Assembly: GCA_031275815.1 (NCBI GenBank)
Contig: JAISOF010000005.1
Span: 1-55,854, forward strand
Length of the DNA: 55,854 bases
Reading direction: 5' to 3'
From: Candidatus Nomurabacteria bacterium
Lineage (GTDB): Bacteria; Patescibacteriota; Saccharimonadia; Saccharimonadales; Saccharimonadaceae
The first letter of the stretch is position 1. Each line of letters opens with the position of its first letter. The position numbers were made by a program, and so were the translations under genes. This document shows, in pieces, positions 7,648-15,683 of the stretch. The notes under the pieces were generated by a model, which searched no databases, was not told the DNA's origin, and saw nothing but the letters and a program-made list of their open reading frames with translations.

Positions 7648-7968
7648 TCAGGTCAGCCATATCAGCTTCAGGTAAACGTACCCCAAAACTAAGAACGACA
7701 AAACATTAATTAGGAAAAAGATTAAATCTTTGTCCTCATTCCCGTACTCGTGCTTGTGCTGTAAGTATGACCAGCCTGTGGCGGCGATGCCTGTCACAAT
7801 GAGAAAGGCAACGCATACGTGTCTTCCGGTGGCACCAAACACCGCCGTTGCCACTTCGTTCATGCCGATGACTATGAGCCAACACGCAAAAATCGCGGAG
7901 AGGCCCCCAACCAAGGGCATGATAAAAAACTTGATTCTACTGTTGCTGTTCCTAGCTTCTTCTTTCAT
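7648..7968 (-). CDS. Small integral membrane protein, three spans
   Basis: The 106-aa protein has three predicted membrane helices: FFIMPLVGGLSAIFACWLIV, then HVCVAFLIVTGIAATGWSYL, then FLINVLSFLVLGYVYLKLIW. A short charged segment lies between the last two. The start at 7968 is set by GGAGGTGG five bases upstream; the frame continues 19 codons upstream without support. A strong terminator follows. It is a single-gene unit with no functional clue. Confidence 0.7.
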   Translation of the reverse strand: MKEEARNSNSRIKFFIMPLVGGLSAIFACWLIVIGMNEVATAVFGATGRHVCVAFLIVTGIAATGWSYLQHKHEYGNEDKDLIFFLINVLSFLVLGYVYLKLIWLT

Positions 7969-8165
7969 TTTTTCCACCTCCGTTGACCGCTGACAACTTT
8001 TTATTACGCAAAAGACACAAGCCACCTCGTTCTAGTTCTGGTTGAAGACTCTGCCCGACCATCAATACCTTTAGATTTTCAAGGAGCTCCTAAAAGCAGA
8101 TTTAGGCTCTGTGTGTGATTGTAACATACATTTTGGTTAGTAGCAAAGATAAGCGTTTTCTTGGC

Positions 8166-8303
8166 TTTGTTGCATAATTTCCCTTTGATTTGCGGAGGAG
8201 TGGTTGTTGGGTTTTTCGCGGGCGAAAAATAATTCTTGGGTATGCCAGCTTCCCGGCAGGGGAATTACACCAACAAAGGCTGCAAGGTGGTTGTGCAACA
8301 AGA
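8166..8303 (+). repeat. Short composite structured repeat, A-type module with tail
   Basis: Starts with TTGTTGCATAAT (8167-8178), then a GGAGGAG-containing stretch and a hairpin TTTTTCG-CGGG-CGAAAAA. It ends with the tail motif shared with the large copies (GGAATTACACCAACAA, then TTGTGCAACAAG at 8291-8302). The two ends are inverted versions of each other (TTGTTGCATAA against the reverse of TTGTGCAACAA). The structured core of the longer copies is missing, so this looks like an internally deleted member. The rest of the gene-free stretch 7969-8165 shows nothing recognisable. Confidence 0.65.
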
Positions 8304-8322
8304 CCCCAAAAAGACATAAGTC

Positions 8323-8350
8323 TTGTAAAATAAAAATATTTTAGTATAAT
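8323..8350 (+). promoter_or_regulatory. Promoter of the rpmF-nusB-nudix-rnc operon
   Basis: TTGTAA (8323-8328), 16-nt spacer, TATAAT (8345-8350), followed by an AAAAGGAG ribosome site before ATG 8373. Confidence 0.7.
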
Positions 8351-8372
8351 AAGAGGTAGAAAAAGGAGAAAT

Positions 8373-8579
8373 ATGCCTGAACCGAAAAAACAAAGCAGCC
8401 CGCGCAAAACTGGCCTCAGGAGAAGCCATTTGCGGCTTGACCTCGCCAAGCGGGTGAATAAGAAGTCGCCGGTCAAAGTTTTTGAAACGGCAAAACGGAC
8501 ACCAAATCTGAAAGTTTGCACACCAAGTTGCAGTTGCAAAAAGTGCAAAAAGGTGGACGGAAATAAGAAAAATAAGTAA
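8373..8579 (+). CDS. rpmF: Probable 50S ribosomal protein L32
   Basis: The 68-aa, very basic protein has an N-terminus MPEPKKQSSPRKTGLRRSHL that fits the L32 pattern (P-K-x-K-x-S-x-S-R-x-x-x-R-R-x-H). The C-terminus has four clustered cysteines (C-x3-C-x-C-x2-C), a tighter zinc-ligand spacing than the usual two CxxC pairs of L32 and therefore odd. It heads a run with nusB, a nudix gene and rnc; L32 is commonly near rnc. A good promoter and AAAAGGAG precede it. It could instead be an unrelated small basic zinc protein. Confidence 0.65.
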   Translation: MPEPKKQSSPRKTGLRRSHLRLDLAKRVNKKSPVKVFETAKRTPNLKVCTPSCSCKKCKKVDGNKKNK

Positions 8580-8604
8580 TTTAATAAATCAGAAAGAATC
8601 GAAC

Positions 8605-9141
8605 ATGGGTGCAAACCGACATCTTGGAAGAATTATCGTAATCCAAACGTTATACGAATATGAAATGCGTAAGGCGTCAAAAGATCCAATGGCTGACGTG
8701 GATAAGATTATGGCGAAAAATATTGTGCCATACAAAGAGGCCGTGACGGACGCGAAGTTTGTGCGCGAGTTGGTGGAGGGCGTGGATAGTCACACGGCGG
8801 AATTGGATGAGATTTTGCAACCGATTGCGCCGGAGTGGCCGATTAGCTCCATTTCGCCGATTGACCGCAACGTGCTCCGATTGGGTTTGTTTGAGATGTT
8901 GCATCGCCAAGATGACGTGCCGGCGAAAGTCGCCATCAATGAGGCAGTGGAGCTTGCAAAAATGTTCGGTTCTGATAATTCTAGCAGATTTGTGAACGGC
9001 GTGTTGGGCACGGCTTATCGAACGTTGATAGATCCGGCTGGACAGGGGGAAAGTGGAGAAAAAACATCAAAATCAGAACCAGAATCCAAAGCAGGAGAGG
9101 GAGCAAAACCCGAACAAACCGAAGAGCAACCGCTTCAGTAA
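8605..9141 (+). CDS. nusB: Transcription antitermination factor NusB
   Basis: NusB binds boxA RNA with ribosomal protein S10 in rRNA antitermination complexes. The 178-aa protein has the all-helical NusB fold signatures: GRIIVIQTLYEYE near the N-terminus, IDRNVLRLGLFEML in the middle, and VAINEAVELAKMFGSDNSS with FVNGVLG at about residues 112-135. The last 35 residues are a Ser/Glu/Pro-rich tail not found in typical NusB, and this stretch overlaps the next gene in another frame. It lies 25 nt after rpmF and shares 89 nt with the nudix gene, so the operon is tightly packed. Confidence 0.9.
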   Translation: MGANRHLGRIIVIQTLYEYEMRKASKDPMADVDKIMAKNIVPYKEAVTDAKFVRELVEGVDSHTAELDEILQPIAPEWPISSISPIDRNVLRLGLFEMLHRQDDVPAKVAINEAVELAKMFGSDNSSRFVNGVLGTAYRTLIDPAGQGESGEKTSKSEPESKAGEGAKPEQTEEQPLQ

Positions 9142-9607
9142 GTTTCGGAAGTTTTTACCCAGAAACCCCTTGATCAAAAAGATTGTGCGCGAGCCAACCG
9201 CTGGCGGGATAATCTTTCGGATTAAGGGCGGAGAAACGGAGTTTTTGCTGATTCAGGACGCCAAATATCGTTGGACGATACCAAAAGGACACATTGAATC
9301 CGGCGAAAGCCCCAAAGAAACGGCGGTGCGCGAGATTGCGGAGGAAACTGGGTTGAAAAATGTACAGATTCTGTCGTGGTTGGGCAAAGTGGAGTTCAAA
9401 TATCGGCGACAGGACAGGTTGGTGCTGATGACCACGCAAGTTTATCTGATGAAAGCTTTGGATAGTCATGAGGGGCTGCAAAAGGAGGGATGGATGAATG
9501 GGATTCGGTGGTTTGGGTTCAAGGAAGCACTTGACAAAATTGAATATGATGATATTAGCAAGCTTTTGCTGTTGGCAAAGAGCAGAATTAAGAAAGGAAA
9601 CAGATGA
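9053..9607 (+). CDS. Nudix hydrolase
   Basis: The 184-aa protein has a canonical Nudix box at residues 79-101: GHIESGESPKETAVREIAEE then TGL, with all box acids present. Nudix enzymes hydrolyse nucleoside diphosphate-linked compounds; specificity is not readable here. The first 40 residues are Asn/Gln/Lys-rich and unstructured and are encoded where the gene overlaps nusB by 89 nt. The GTG at 9053 is chosen because AGGGGGA lies just upstream and no other start precedes the domain. Its stop overlaps the rnc start (ATGA). Confidence 0.88.
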   Translation: MEKKHQNQNQNPKQEREQNPNKPKSNRFSKFRKFLPRNPLIKKIVREPTAGGIIFRIKGGETEFLLIQDAKYRWTIPKGHIESGESPKETAVREIAEETGLKNVQILSWLGKVEFKYRRQDRLVLMTTQVYLMKALDSHEGLQKEGWMNGIRWFGFKEALDKIEYDDISKLLLLAKSRIKKGNR

Positions 9608-10371
9608 ATAAGGATCAATTGGACGGGTTTTTGGATTTTGCAAAAGAAAAGCTGGGGTTCGCGTTTTCGGACATCAATTTGTTGGTGACAGCGCTCACCC
9701 ACCGCAGTTATGTCAACGAGCACAAGGCGTCGGCAGGAGAACATAACGAACGGTTGGAGTTTTTGGGCGACGCGGTTTTGGAACTGGCGGTGACCGATTT
9801 TTTGTTCAGGAACTACAAGAACCCAGAGGGGGTGTTGACAGCGTGGCGGGCAGCGTTGGTGCGCACCGAGTCGATTGGCGAGGCGGGCGAGAAGTTGGGT
9901 TATCCGCCACTGATTCGCATGAGCAAAGGCGAGCGCAACGGTTCGGAGCGGGCGCGCCAGACCATTATTGCGGATGCTTTTGAGGCGCTGATTGGCGCGA
10001 TTTATTTGGATCAGGGCTATGAAGCGGCGCGCAAGTTTATTGAGGAGAATATCCTAGTGAAGTTTCAGGCTATTTTGGACTCTGAAAGTTGGCGCGACCC
10101 CAAGTCGCATTTGCAAGAGCTGTCGCAAAAGCTTGATGGTCAAACGCCAAATTACAAGGTGTTGAAAGAAGAGGGCCCTGACCACGACAAATTGTTCACG
10201 GTCGGCGCATTCGTCGGCAACAAAATCGTGGGTAGCGGGCAAGGTTCCAGCAAGCAGATTGCCGAGCAGATGGCGGCAACGCAAGGCGTGAAGTTGTATA
10301 AAAAGCAGTTGGGGGAACGAAAAGCCATAGAAAAGACCGGAAGTAAAAATCACGACGGCGCTAAAAACTAA
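9604..10371 (+). CDS. rnc: Ribonuclease III
   Basis: Double-strand-specific endoribonuclease for rRNA and mRNA processing. The 255-aa protein has the RNase III signature NERLEFLGDAVLEL (residues 48-61) with its catalytic acidic residues, the second acidic site in IIADAFEALIGAIYLD, and a C-terminal double-stranded RNA-binding domain at about 162-235 (DPKSHLQEL to KQIAEQMAA). A basic tail follows. It is coupled to the nudix gene by a 4-nt ATGA overlap. No clear terminator is seen in the 86 nt before the convergent ABC permease gene. Confidence 0.95.
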   Translation: MNKDQLDGFLDFAKEKLGFAFSDINLLVTALTHRSYVNEHKASAGEHNERLEFLGDAVLELAVTDFLFRNYKNPEGVLTAWRAALVRTESIGEAGEKLGYPPLIRMSKGERNGSERARQTIIADAFEALIGAIYLDQGYEAARKFIEENILVKFQAILDSESWRDPKSHLQELSQKLDGQTPNYKVLKEEGPDHDKLFTVGAFVGNKIVGSGQGSSKQIAEQMAATQGVKLYKKQLGERKAIEKTGSKNHDGAKN

Positions 10372-10457
10372 TCAAAGAGCTACTCAAAGAACTTAAGAGC
10401 CCCTTCATCTCGAAAACAACCCCGTGACCGAACCTTGAAAAATGAAACTGACCCCCG

Positions 10458-11666
10458 CTATTTCCGGAAGAAAGCGTCCTTCAGATTGATTTTGGAAGTC
10501 AGCTCCACTGCGCCAAATTGGAAGACCCTGATGGCTTGGCGGATGATTAGGGCGGCGAAAACGGCAACAATCAGTAGCCCCAGCGCCATTTCCCACCATT
10601 GCAAAGTGCCAAAAGCGAAACGTAAAAACAGCGAAATGGGTGCTGAAGTGGGGAAGAATGTCAGAACATAAGTGACAGTGGTGGGGGTGGTGGAGAGGAA
10701 TGAGCTTATGAAAAACATCGGCATGATGACCAAAATCATCATGACGCTAACATAACTGCTGGCCTCTTTGGCGGTCGGCACCAGAGTGCCAACGAAGACG
10801 CCCAGCCCCACAAACAGCAAATAGCTAAGGAGCAAGAGTAAAATACTGACAATCACAACCAGTGGGTTCAGTTCAACATTTGGTATGAGCGTTGACAAAT
10901 CAATTCCGGCGATACTGTGCCCGCGCGCGAACAGGAAAATCAGGAGGATGGGGACGACCAGAATCATCACCTGCAAAAAGCCCAGCAAAATCAACGAAAC
11001 TATCTTGCCGATAATCAGCGTCTTGGCGGAAATGGAGGTCAACAGCATTTCCGTGATACGATTTTCTTTTTCTTCAACGGTCGATGTGGTCAAGCGATTG
11101 CCAAAAATACAAATTAAAACATAAAACACCACCAACCCCACAAGTGGCGCAATCATCTGGCTCAGTTCGTCACTTTCGGCGCCACTGTCGTTGAACTTGA
11201 TATCGTTCACTTGGTAACTACCGACCATCACCGCCGCCTGCTCCTCTGTCAACTCGCCCAACACCGACACTTTCAGCCACTCATCAACCTTGCTCTTGTA
11301 ATCCGTCAAAATCGACCCCGCACCATCACGGCTGTAAACCTCAATTGGCTGTTTCAAATCACTTGGCACAAAATAAAACACATCCATTGTGCCGGTTTTC
11401 ACATTTTCCACACCTTGCGCCTTGTCCTCAATCGTTGCCACATTTTCCAAAACACTAGCGCTAATCAGCTTGCTTTCGTCCATCAAGCTCACCTGCTTGT
11501 CATCAAGATTACTATTTTGCGATAGCATTTCCTCTGCGTTCATGCCTGAAAACCCCGCAAAGAGAATATAACCAATCAAAAGCACCGGCAACAAAATCGC
11601 CGCCACCCAAAACGATGGTTTCTTCAAACTGCGCACTACTTCAAATCTTATAACTTCCTTAAGCAT
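10458..11666 (-). CDS. ABC-2 type transporter permease (NatB-like)
   Basis: The roughly 400-aa permease has one N-terminal span (FWVAAILLPVLLIGYILFAG), a large extracytoplasmic loop of about 150 residues, then five or six spans in the C-terminal half including the VEEKENRITEMLL segment typical of the NatB/ABC-2 exporter family. It pairs with the ATPase upstream. Start ATG 11666 overlaps the ATPase stop and has GGGAGTG before it; the frame stays open 32 codons upstream inside the ATPase gene and those are not used. Substrate unknown; NatAB members export Na+, drugs or peptides. Confidence 0.85.
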   Translation of the reverse strand: MLKEVIRFEVVRSLKKPSFWVAAILLPVLLIGYILFAGFSGMNAEEMLSQNSNLDDKQVSLMDESKLISASVLENVATIEDKAQGVENVKTGTMDVFYFVPSDLKQPIEVYSRDGAGSILTDYKSKVDEWLKVSVLGELTEEQAAVMVGSYQVNDIKFNDSGAESDELSQMIAPLVGLVVFYVLICIFGNRLTTSTVEEKENRITEMLLTSISAKTLIIGKIVSLILLGFLQVMILVVPILLIFLFARGHSIAGIDLSTLIPNVELNPLVVIVSILLLLLSYLLFVGLGVFVGTLVPTAKEASSYVSVMMILVIMPMFFISSFLSTTPTTVTYVLTFFPTSAPISLFLRFAFGTLQWWEMALGLLIVAVFAALIIRQAIRVFQFGAVELTSKINLKDAFFRK

Positions 11667-12375
11667 CTTCACTCCCATAAATCTTAACAAAAATCTCATC
11701 CAGTGACTGCCCGCCAAACTGCTTTTTGATGGCGGCAATTGTGCCATACACCTTCGCCACACCGTCTTTCAAAAGCAGCGCGCGATCGCACAGCCGTTCC
11801 ACCTCGTCCATGTAATGCGTAATCAAAATAATCGTGGCGCCAGCGCGGTGCCGCTCGTCAATAATATCCATCAACAGTTTGCGGTTCACCGGATCAAAGC
11901 CTTTGGTCGGCTCATCCAAAATCAGCAACTCCGGATTGTTCATAATCGTAATGCCAAGCTGCACCTTTTGTTGTTGTCCGGAAGACAAATGGTCAATTCT
12001 CTCCTTCGGCTTGTCCGACAGCCCCACGCGGTTCAAGTAGTCCAGCGACCATTTCAGCGGGTTATCCATCCCTTTCAGCCGCCCAAAATACACCATCACA
12101 TCCAGCACTGTTTCCTTTTTATACAGCCCCCGCTCCTCCGGCAGATACCCCACCGGCTCCGCTCCCGCCGCAAAAATCTTGCCGTTAATCAAAATACTAC
12201 CCCTGCTTGGCTGATATAACCCCAACAGCGCCCGAATAGTGGTGGTTTTGCCCGAACCATTCGAGCCCAGAAACCCGAAGATTTCGCCTTTTCTCACCTC
12301 AAACGATAAATCCTCAATGACGTTTTTGTCGCCAAAACTGATGCCGAGATGTTTTGCCTCAATAATATTTTTCAT
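11659..12375 (-). CDS. ABC transporter ATP-binding protein (NatA-like)
   Basis: The 238-aa nucleotide-binding subunit has Walker A GSNGSGKTT, a Q-loop region followed by GYLPEERGLYKKETV, signature LSSGQQQKVQLG, Walker B LLILDEP and the switch histidine in ILITHYMDE. The GLYKKETV segment is typical of the NatA/CcmA-type exporters that drive ABC-2 permeases. The ATG at 12375 is preferred to the TTG three codons earlier, since the promoter at 12385-12412 would start RNA near 12378, giving an almost leaderless message. It overlaps the permease gene. Confidence 0.9.
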   Translation of the reverse strand: MKNIIEAKHLGISFGDKNVIEDLSFEVRKGEIFGFLGSNGSGKTTTIRALLGLYQPSRGSILINGKIFAAGAEPVGYLPEERGLYKKETVLDVMVYFGRLKGMDNPLKWSLDYLNRVGLSDKPKERIDHLSSGQQQKVQLGITIMNNPELLILDEPTKGFDPVNRKLLMDIIDERHRAGATIILITHYMDEVERLCDRALLLKDGVAKVYGTIAAIKKQFGGQSLDEIFVKIYGSEDA

Positions 12376-12384
12376 GTTCTTCAA

Positions 12385-12412
12385 ATTATATCACACCTTC
12401 TTTAAGAAACAA
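12385..12412 (-). promoter_or_regulatory. Promoter of the ABC transporter operon
   Basis: On the minus strand: TTGTTT (12412-12407), 16-nt spacer, TATAAT (12390-12385). It overlaps the 3' end of enolase. The predicted RNA start is within a few bases of the ABC ATPase start codon. Confidence 0.55.
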
Positions 12413-13691
12413 ACGGCCGCGCCAATTTCAATTTTGGATCCGCTTCCGCAATGCGCAACAACTCGTTATATTTAGCGATTCTGTCCGAACGCGACAGCGA
12501 CCCCGTCTTGATTTCGCCAGAGCCCAGCCCCACCGCAAGATGTGCAATTGTGGTGTCTTCAGTTTCGCCGGAGCGGTGGCTGATTACCGTGCGGAAATTG
12601 TTTTGCTTCGCCAACCGCACTGCGTCAATCGTTTCGCTCAAAGTGCCAATCTGGTTAGGCTTGATCAAAATCGCATTGCAAGCCTTTTCATCAATCGCCT
12701 TTTGCAACAGTTGCACATTCGTCACCAACAAGTCATCCCCCACCAGCTGCAATTTGTCGCCCAGTCGCGCGTTGAGGTTTTGCCACCCCCACCAATCATT
12801 TTCCGCCAGTCCGTCCTCAATCGACACCACCGGAAAATTATCCAGTATCCACTGATACCAATTTATCATATCATCCGAGCTTTTGACCTCGCCGTTGGTC
12901 TTCAAAGTATATTTTTCACCATCAAAAAACTCGCTGGCTGCCACGTCCATCGCAAGGGAAACATCTTTTCCGAGCTGATACCCCGCCGCCAAAATCGCCT
13001 GCTTAATCCGCTCCAAAGGCTCGTTGTTGCCGCCCTTGACTTTTGGCGCATAACCGCCCTCGTCCCCCACCGTCGTAGCATAACCTTGCTCTTGCAACAC
13101 CTTTTTCAATGCGTGAAACACCTCCGCCCCCATGCGCACCGCGTCCGACATAGTTTCCGCAGACAAAGGCATAATCATATATTCCTGAAAATCCGTCGCC
13201 CAATCCGCGTGCTCACCCCCGTTCATCACATTCATCATCGGCATCGGCAAACTCATTTCGTGCGGCGCCGTGCCGGATATTTCTTGGATGTATTTATAAA
13301 ACGGGATTTTTTTGACACTCGCCACTGCTTTGGCACTCGCCAACGACACTGCCAAAATCGCGTTCGCCCCCAAATTAGATTTGTTCTCAGTGCCGTCCAA
13401 CTGGAGCATGGCCTTGTCAACACCAGCTTGGTCGTGGGCATCCGCGCCCACCAAAAATTGAGCAATCTTGGAATTGGCGTTGTCCACCGCCAACAACACA
13501 CCCTTCCCGCCATAAGCCGCACCACCGTCACGCAACTCCAAAGCCTCACCCGAACCAGTCGACGCGCCGCTCGGCACCACCGCCCGCCCAAAACCACCGC
13601 CCGCCAAAATGACGTCCGCCTCCACCGTCGGGTTGCCCCGTGAATCCAATATTTGTCTTGCCCTGATTGATTTAATTTTAAAGTTATCCAT
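12402..13691 (-). CDS. eno: Enolase (phosphopyruvate hydratase)
   Basis: Converts 2-phosphoglycerate to phosphoenolpyruvate in glycolysis. The 429-aa length is normal. Signatures in order: [14 protein letters not shown] at the N-terminus, the SGASTG loop, GDEGGYAPK with a catalytic glutamate, the metal ligands in MDVAASEFF and [21 protein letters not shown] with the catalytic lysine, and [10 protein letters not shown]. The start at MDNFKIKSI (13691) is favoured; a TACAAT -10-like box lies 8-14 nt upstream, so the message may be leaderless. The ABC operon promoter overlaps its 3' end. Confidence 0.97.
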   Translation of the reverse strand: MDNFKIKSIRARQILDSRGNPTVEADVILAGGGFGRAVVPSGASTGSGEALELRDGGAAYGGKGVLLAVDNANSKIAQFLVGADAHDQAGVDKAMLQLDGTENKSNLGANAILAVSLASAKAVASVKKIPFYKYIQEISGTAPHEMSLPMPMMNVMNGGEHADWATDFQEYMIMPLSAETMSDAVRMGAEVFHALKKVLQEQGYATTVGDEGGYAPKVKGGNNEPLERIKQAILAAGYQLGKDVSLAMDVAASEFFDGEKYTLKTNGEVKSSDDMINWYQWILDNFPVVSIEDGLAENDWWGWQNLNARLGDKLQLVGDDLLVTNVQLLQKAIDEKACNAILIKPNQIGTLSETIDAVRLAKQNNFRTVISHRSGETEDTTIAHLAVGLGSGEIKTGSLSRSDRIAKYNELLRIAEADPKLKLARPFVS

Positions 13692-13740
13692 GAGCTTATT
13701 GTAGCACAATTATGGCTTTTGTGGGAGATTTTTCACATTT

Positions 13741-15027
13741 TTACTCCACGCCCCCAGACGACCTAACACTGGTGCGCCCCAATCCTTTGGCGACCTTTTG
13801 TCGGCGCGCCACGCCCGACCACTGCGACAATTTCATCGGTGACAGCATAGCCAACACCTGTTTTGTGGTGTAGCCCAATCCCTCAAGTTGCTCAACTACT
13901 TCAAACGCCTTGTCAACGCCCTTTTGCCAGTTTTCAGTTATAGTTTTTGCGTCATTATCATCAGCGCCAAAAAGATGCTTGGGTAAATATCTCTTCTCCA
14001 AAGTATTTTTAATCTGCTGTCTGTCGTAACCGTTCAACAAAAATGCCACCACCTCCGTCTTCATATCTTCCAGCGCTCTGTTTAAAATCCGTTTTGTATT
14101 CTCTGTGTCAACTTTTTGCCAAAAGCTTTCTGGCACTTCCTGCAAACTGCCAATGTCTTCCATCCCGCTGATTGTCTGGATACGCTGCAACAACCTTTTA
14201 TCTTCATTTTCAAGGATAATATTCGGCGCACCGAACTCCGCCAGCCGCCGTCTTCTTTTTGCATAGCTCGAAATGGTGGCATATATATCGGTTGAATCGG
14301 AGTCTTGACGTAAAAGATGCTCCACAAAAGCGTCAATTTGGTGCCGGTTCTCATGCTCAACGGTTTTCTGTGCTTCTGGAGTCAGCTGTAGTCGCTCGCC
14401 AAATACTGCCCGCAATAATAAACTTTCTGTTGAGTGCCTCTCTTCTCCTCCGTTAAAAATCAGTGAACACGGAAAGCCCCAACTGATTGACGATTGTCCA
14501 CTGATGCCCCGCCAATCATTAGCGTTCTCCTCAGGTGGAACCAACTTTTCTGCATCCTTTGGAGTAATAAAAATGTTATAATTCACAGGACCAATTTCAA
14601 TATCCGCGTGTTTTGCAACCTCTTTCAACACGTCATCAATCCTCGTCATTGTATCGTCATCCGGCGGATCTGCCAGATAATCGACAGCAATTTCTTTCAA
14701 CACGCCTTTCTTGCCCACCTTTGCCAAATGGGTCTTCAAACTCCGACGGACATTCATATATTCCGCAATGCCTTCATAAAACAACATTTCTGTATCTTTA
14801 TCCATGCTCTTAGCATATTTTTCAACAATTTCCAAAAGCTCTTTGCGCGATACTTGGTCATCGTTCGAAATCACGTCCGTAATCTCATTGAAAGCGTCCG
14901 CAAAAACCTCGCGACTGACTGCAATATTCTGTTTCAACTCATCAAGCCGCTCGTGCGCATCAAAACCAGCCTCTGTTCGCCGCGCTTTAATTTCTGCCAA
15001 ATCATTTTTTGCTGAGAACTCACTCAT
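13741..15027 (-). CDS. Hypothetical protein with a gluzincin-like HExxH motif
   Basis: This soluble 428-aa protein is helical and charged, with no signal peptide. It contains EHENRHQIDAF at about residues 224-234, an exact HExxH zinc-peptidase motif. About 95 residues downstream is MKTEVVAFLLNGY, which could give the third zinc ligand (Glu). Together they suggest a cytoplasmic gluzincin-type metallopeptidase, although no overall family is recognised and HExxH alone can arise by chance. The second Met (15027) is used; neither start has a clear ribosome site. The tail is basic. It is separate from enolase (49-nt gap) and followed upstream by the RRM gene's terminator. Confidence 0.6.
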   Translation of the reverse strand: MSEFSAKNDLAEIKARRTEAGFDAHERLDELKQNIAVSREVFADAFNEITDVISNDDQVSRKELLEIVEKYAKSMDKDTEMLFYEGIAEYMNVRRSLKTHLAKVGKKGVLKEIAVDYLADPPDDDTMTRIDDVLKEVAKHADIEIGPVNYNIFITPKDAEKLVPPEENANDWRGISGQSSISWGFPCSLIFNGGEERHSTESLLLRAVFGERLQLTPEAQKTVEHENRHQIDAFVEHLLRQDSDSTDIYATISSYAKRRRRLAEFGAPNIILENEDKRLLQRIQTISGMEDIGSLQEVPESFWQKVDTENTKRILNRALEDMKTEVVAFLLNGYDRQQIKNTLEKRYLPKHLFGADDNDAKTITENWQKGVDKAFEVVEQLEGLGYTTKQVLAMLSPMKLSQWSGVARRQKVAKGLGRTSVRSSGGVE

Positions 15028-15056
15028 CGTGTACAATTATCGAATAAAAACCAACA

Positions 15057-15090
15057 AAAAACAAGCCCCTCATGACGAAAAGCCTGTTTT
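15057..15090. terminator. Bidirectional terminator below the RRM gene
   Basis: AAAACAAGC (15058-15066) pairs with GCCTGTTTT (15082-15090) with one G-U pair. A T-run follows on each strand. It serves the minus-strand RRM gene. Confidence 0.55.
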
Positions 15091-15100
15091 TCTTGTCAGC

Positions 15101-15373
15101 CTATGCCGCTTTCGGGCGCGCCACTTTCGGGCGCGCCAAAGATACAGTGATGGTGCGACCATCAAGTTCTTTGCCGTTCAGCTCGTCAATGGCTTTTTGG
15201 TTGTTGGCTTCGTCTTCGAATTCCACAAAACCAAAGCCCTTGCTTTTGCGAGTGTCGCGGTCGGTAATGACCCGCGCGCTTTTGACAGCGCCAATACTCT
15301 CAAAAAAAGCCTTAAGACTGTCATCAGTAGTGTCCCAAGAGAGACTACCGACAAAAAGATTTGTTGCTTCCAT
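15101..15373 (-). CDS. RRM-type RNA-binding protein
   Basis: A single RNA-recognition motif fills the 90-aa protein: RNP2 LFVGSL near the N-terminus, RNP1 KGFGFVEF at about residues 48-55, then a short basic tail with a repeated PKVARP motif. Such glycine-poor single-RRM proteins occur in cyanobacteria and many CPR genomes and are often linked to cold or RNA stability, though the target RNA cannot be told. Start 15373 is set by AAGGAA before the ATG. The promoter 80 nt upstream leaves a leader that could be regulatory. Confidence 0.92.
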   Translation of the reverse strand: MEATNLFVGSLSWDTTDDSLKAFFESIGAVKSARVITDRDTRKSKGFGFVEFEDEANNQKAIDELNGKELDGRTITVSLARPKVARPKAA

Positions 15374-15460
15374 ATTTTTCCTTATATACTTTCTTTCAGA
15401 TCGACCTTTTGTGCATATACGGAAAAACCCTTTTATGAACACAACCTCTGAACACTCCCT

Positions 15461-15488
15461 ATTATATCACACTTTTTCAAAAATGTAA
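15461..15488 (-). promoter_or_regulatory. Promoter of the RRM gene with ~80-nt leader
   Basis: On the minus strand: TTACAT (15488-15483), 16-nt spacer, TATAAT (15466-15461). The transcript would start near 15453, about 80 nt before the ATG. That is long compared with the near-leaderless genes nearby. Confidence 0.55.
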
Positions 15489-15645
15489 CCAAAAAAAGCA
15501 ATATTTTTGTAACAATGATGTTTTTCACATATTGGCAGCTTTTATCGCATAAAGATTTCAGCGGTATTTGAAGTATGTTATGGTCTTAACCAGCCAAAAG
15601 TATGGTTTTATTTTTTTGGTACTAATAAAAATGCATAAAACATCC

Positions 15646-15676
15646 TTGACATTTATATAAGCTTTAATGGTATAAT
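15646..15676 (+). promoter_or_regulatory. Promoter for a leaderless transcript of the 15684 gene
   Basis: TTGACA (15646-15651), a long 19-nt spacer, TATAAT (15671-15676). The start codon is 8 nt after the -10 box, so RNA would begin at or next to the ATG. The AT-rich DNA at 15489-15645 shows nothing else. Confidence 0.6.
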
Positions 15677-15683
15677 AATCCAT

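Noticed and set aside
12540-13643. 367-codon frame antisense to enolase
   Set aside because: Shadow of a well-supported enolase gene; no ribosome site and no recognisable domain.
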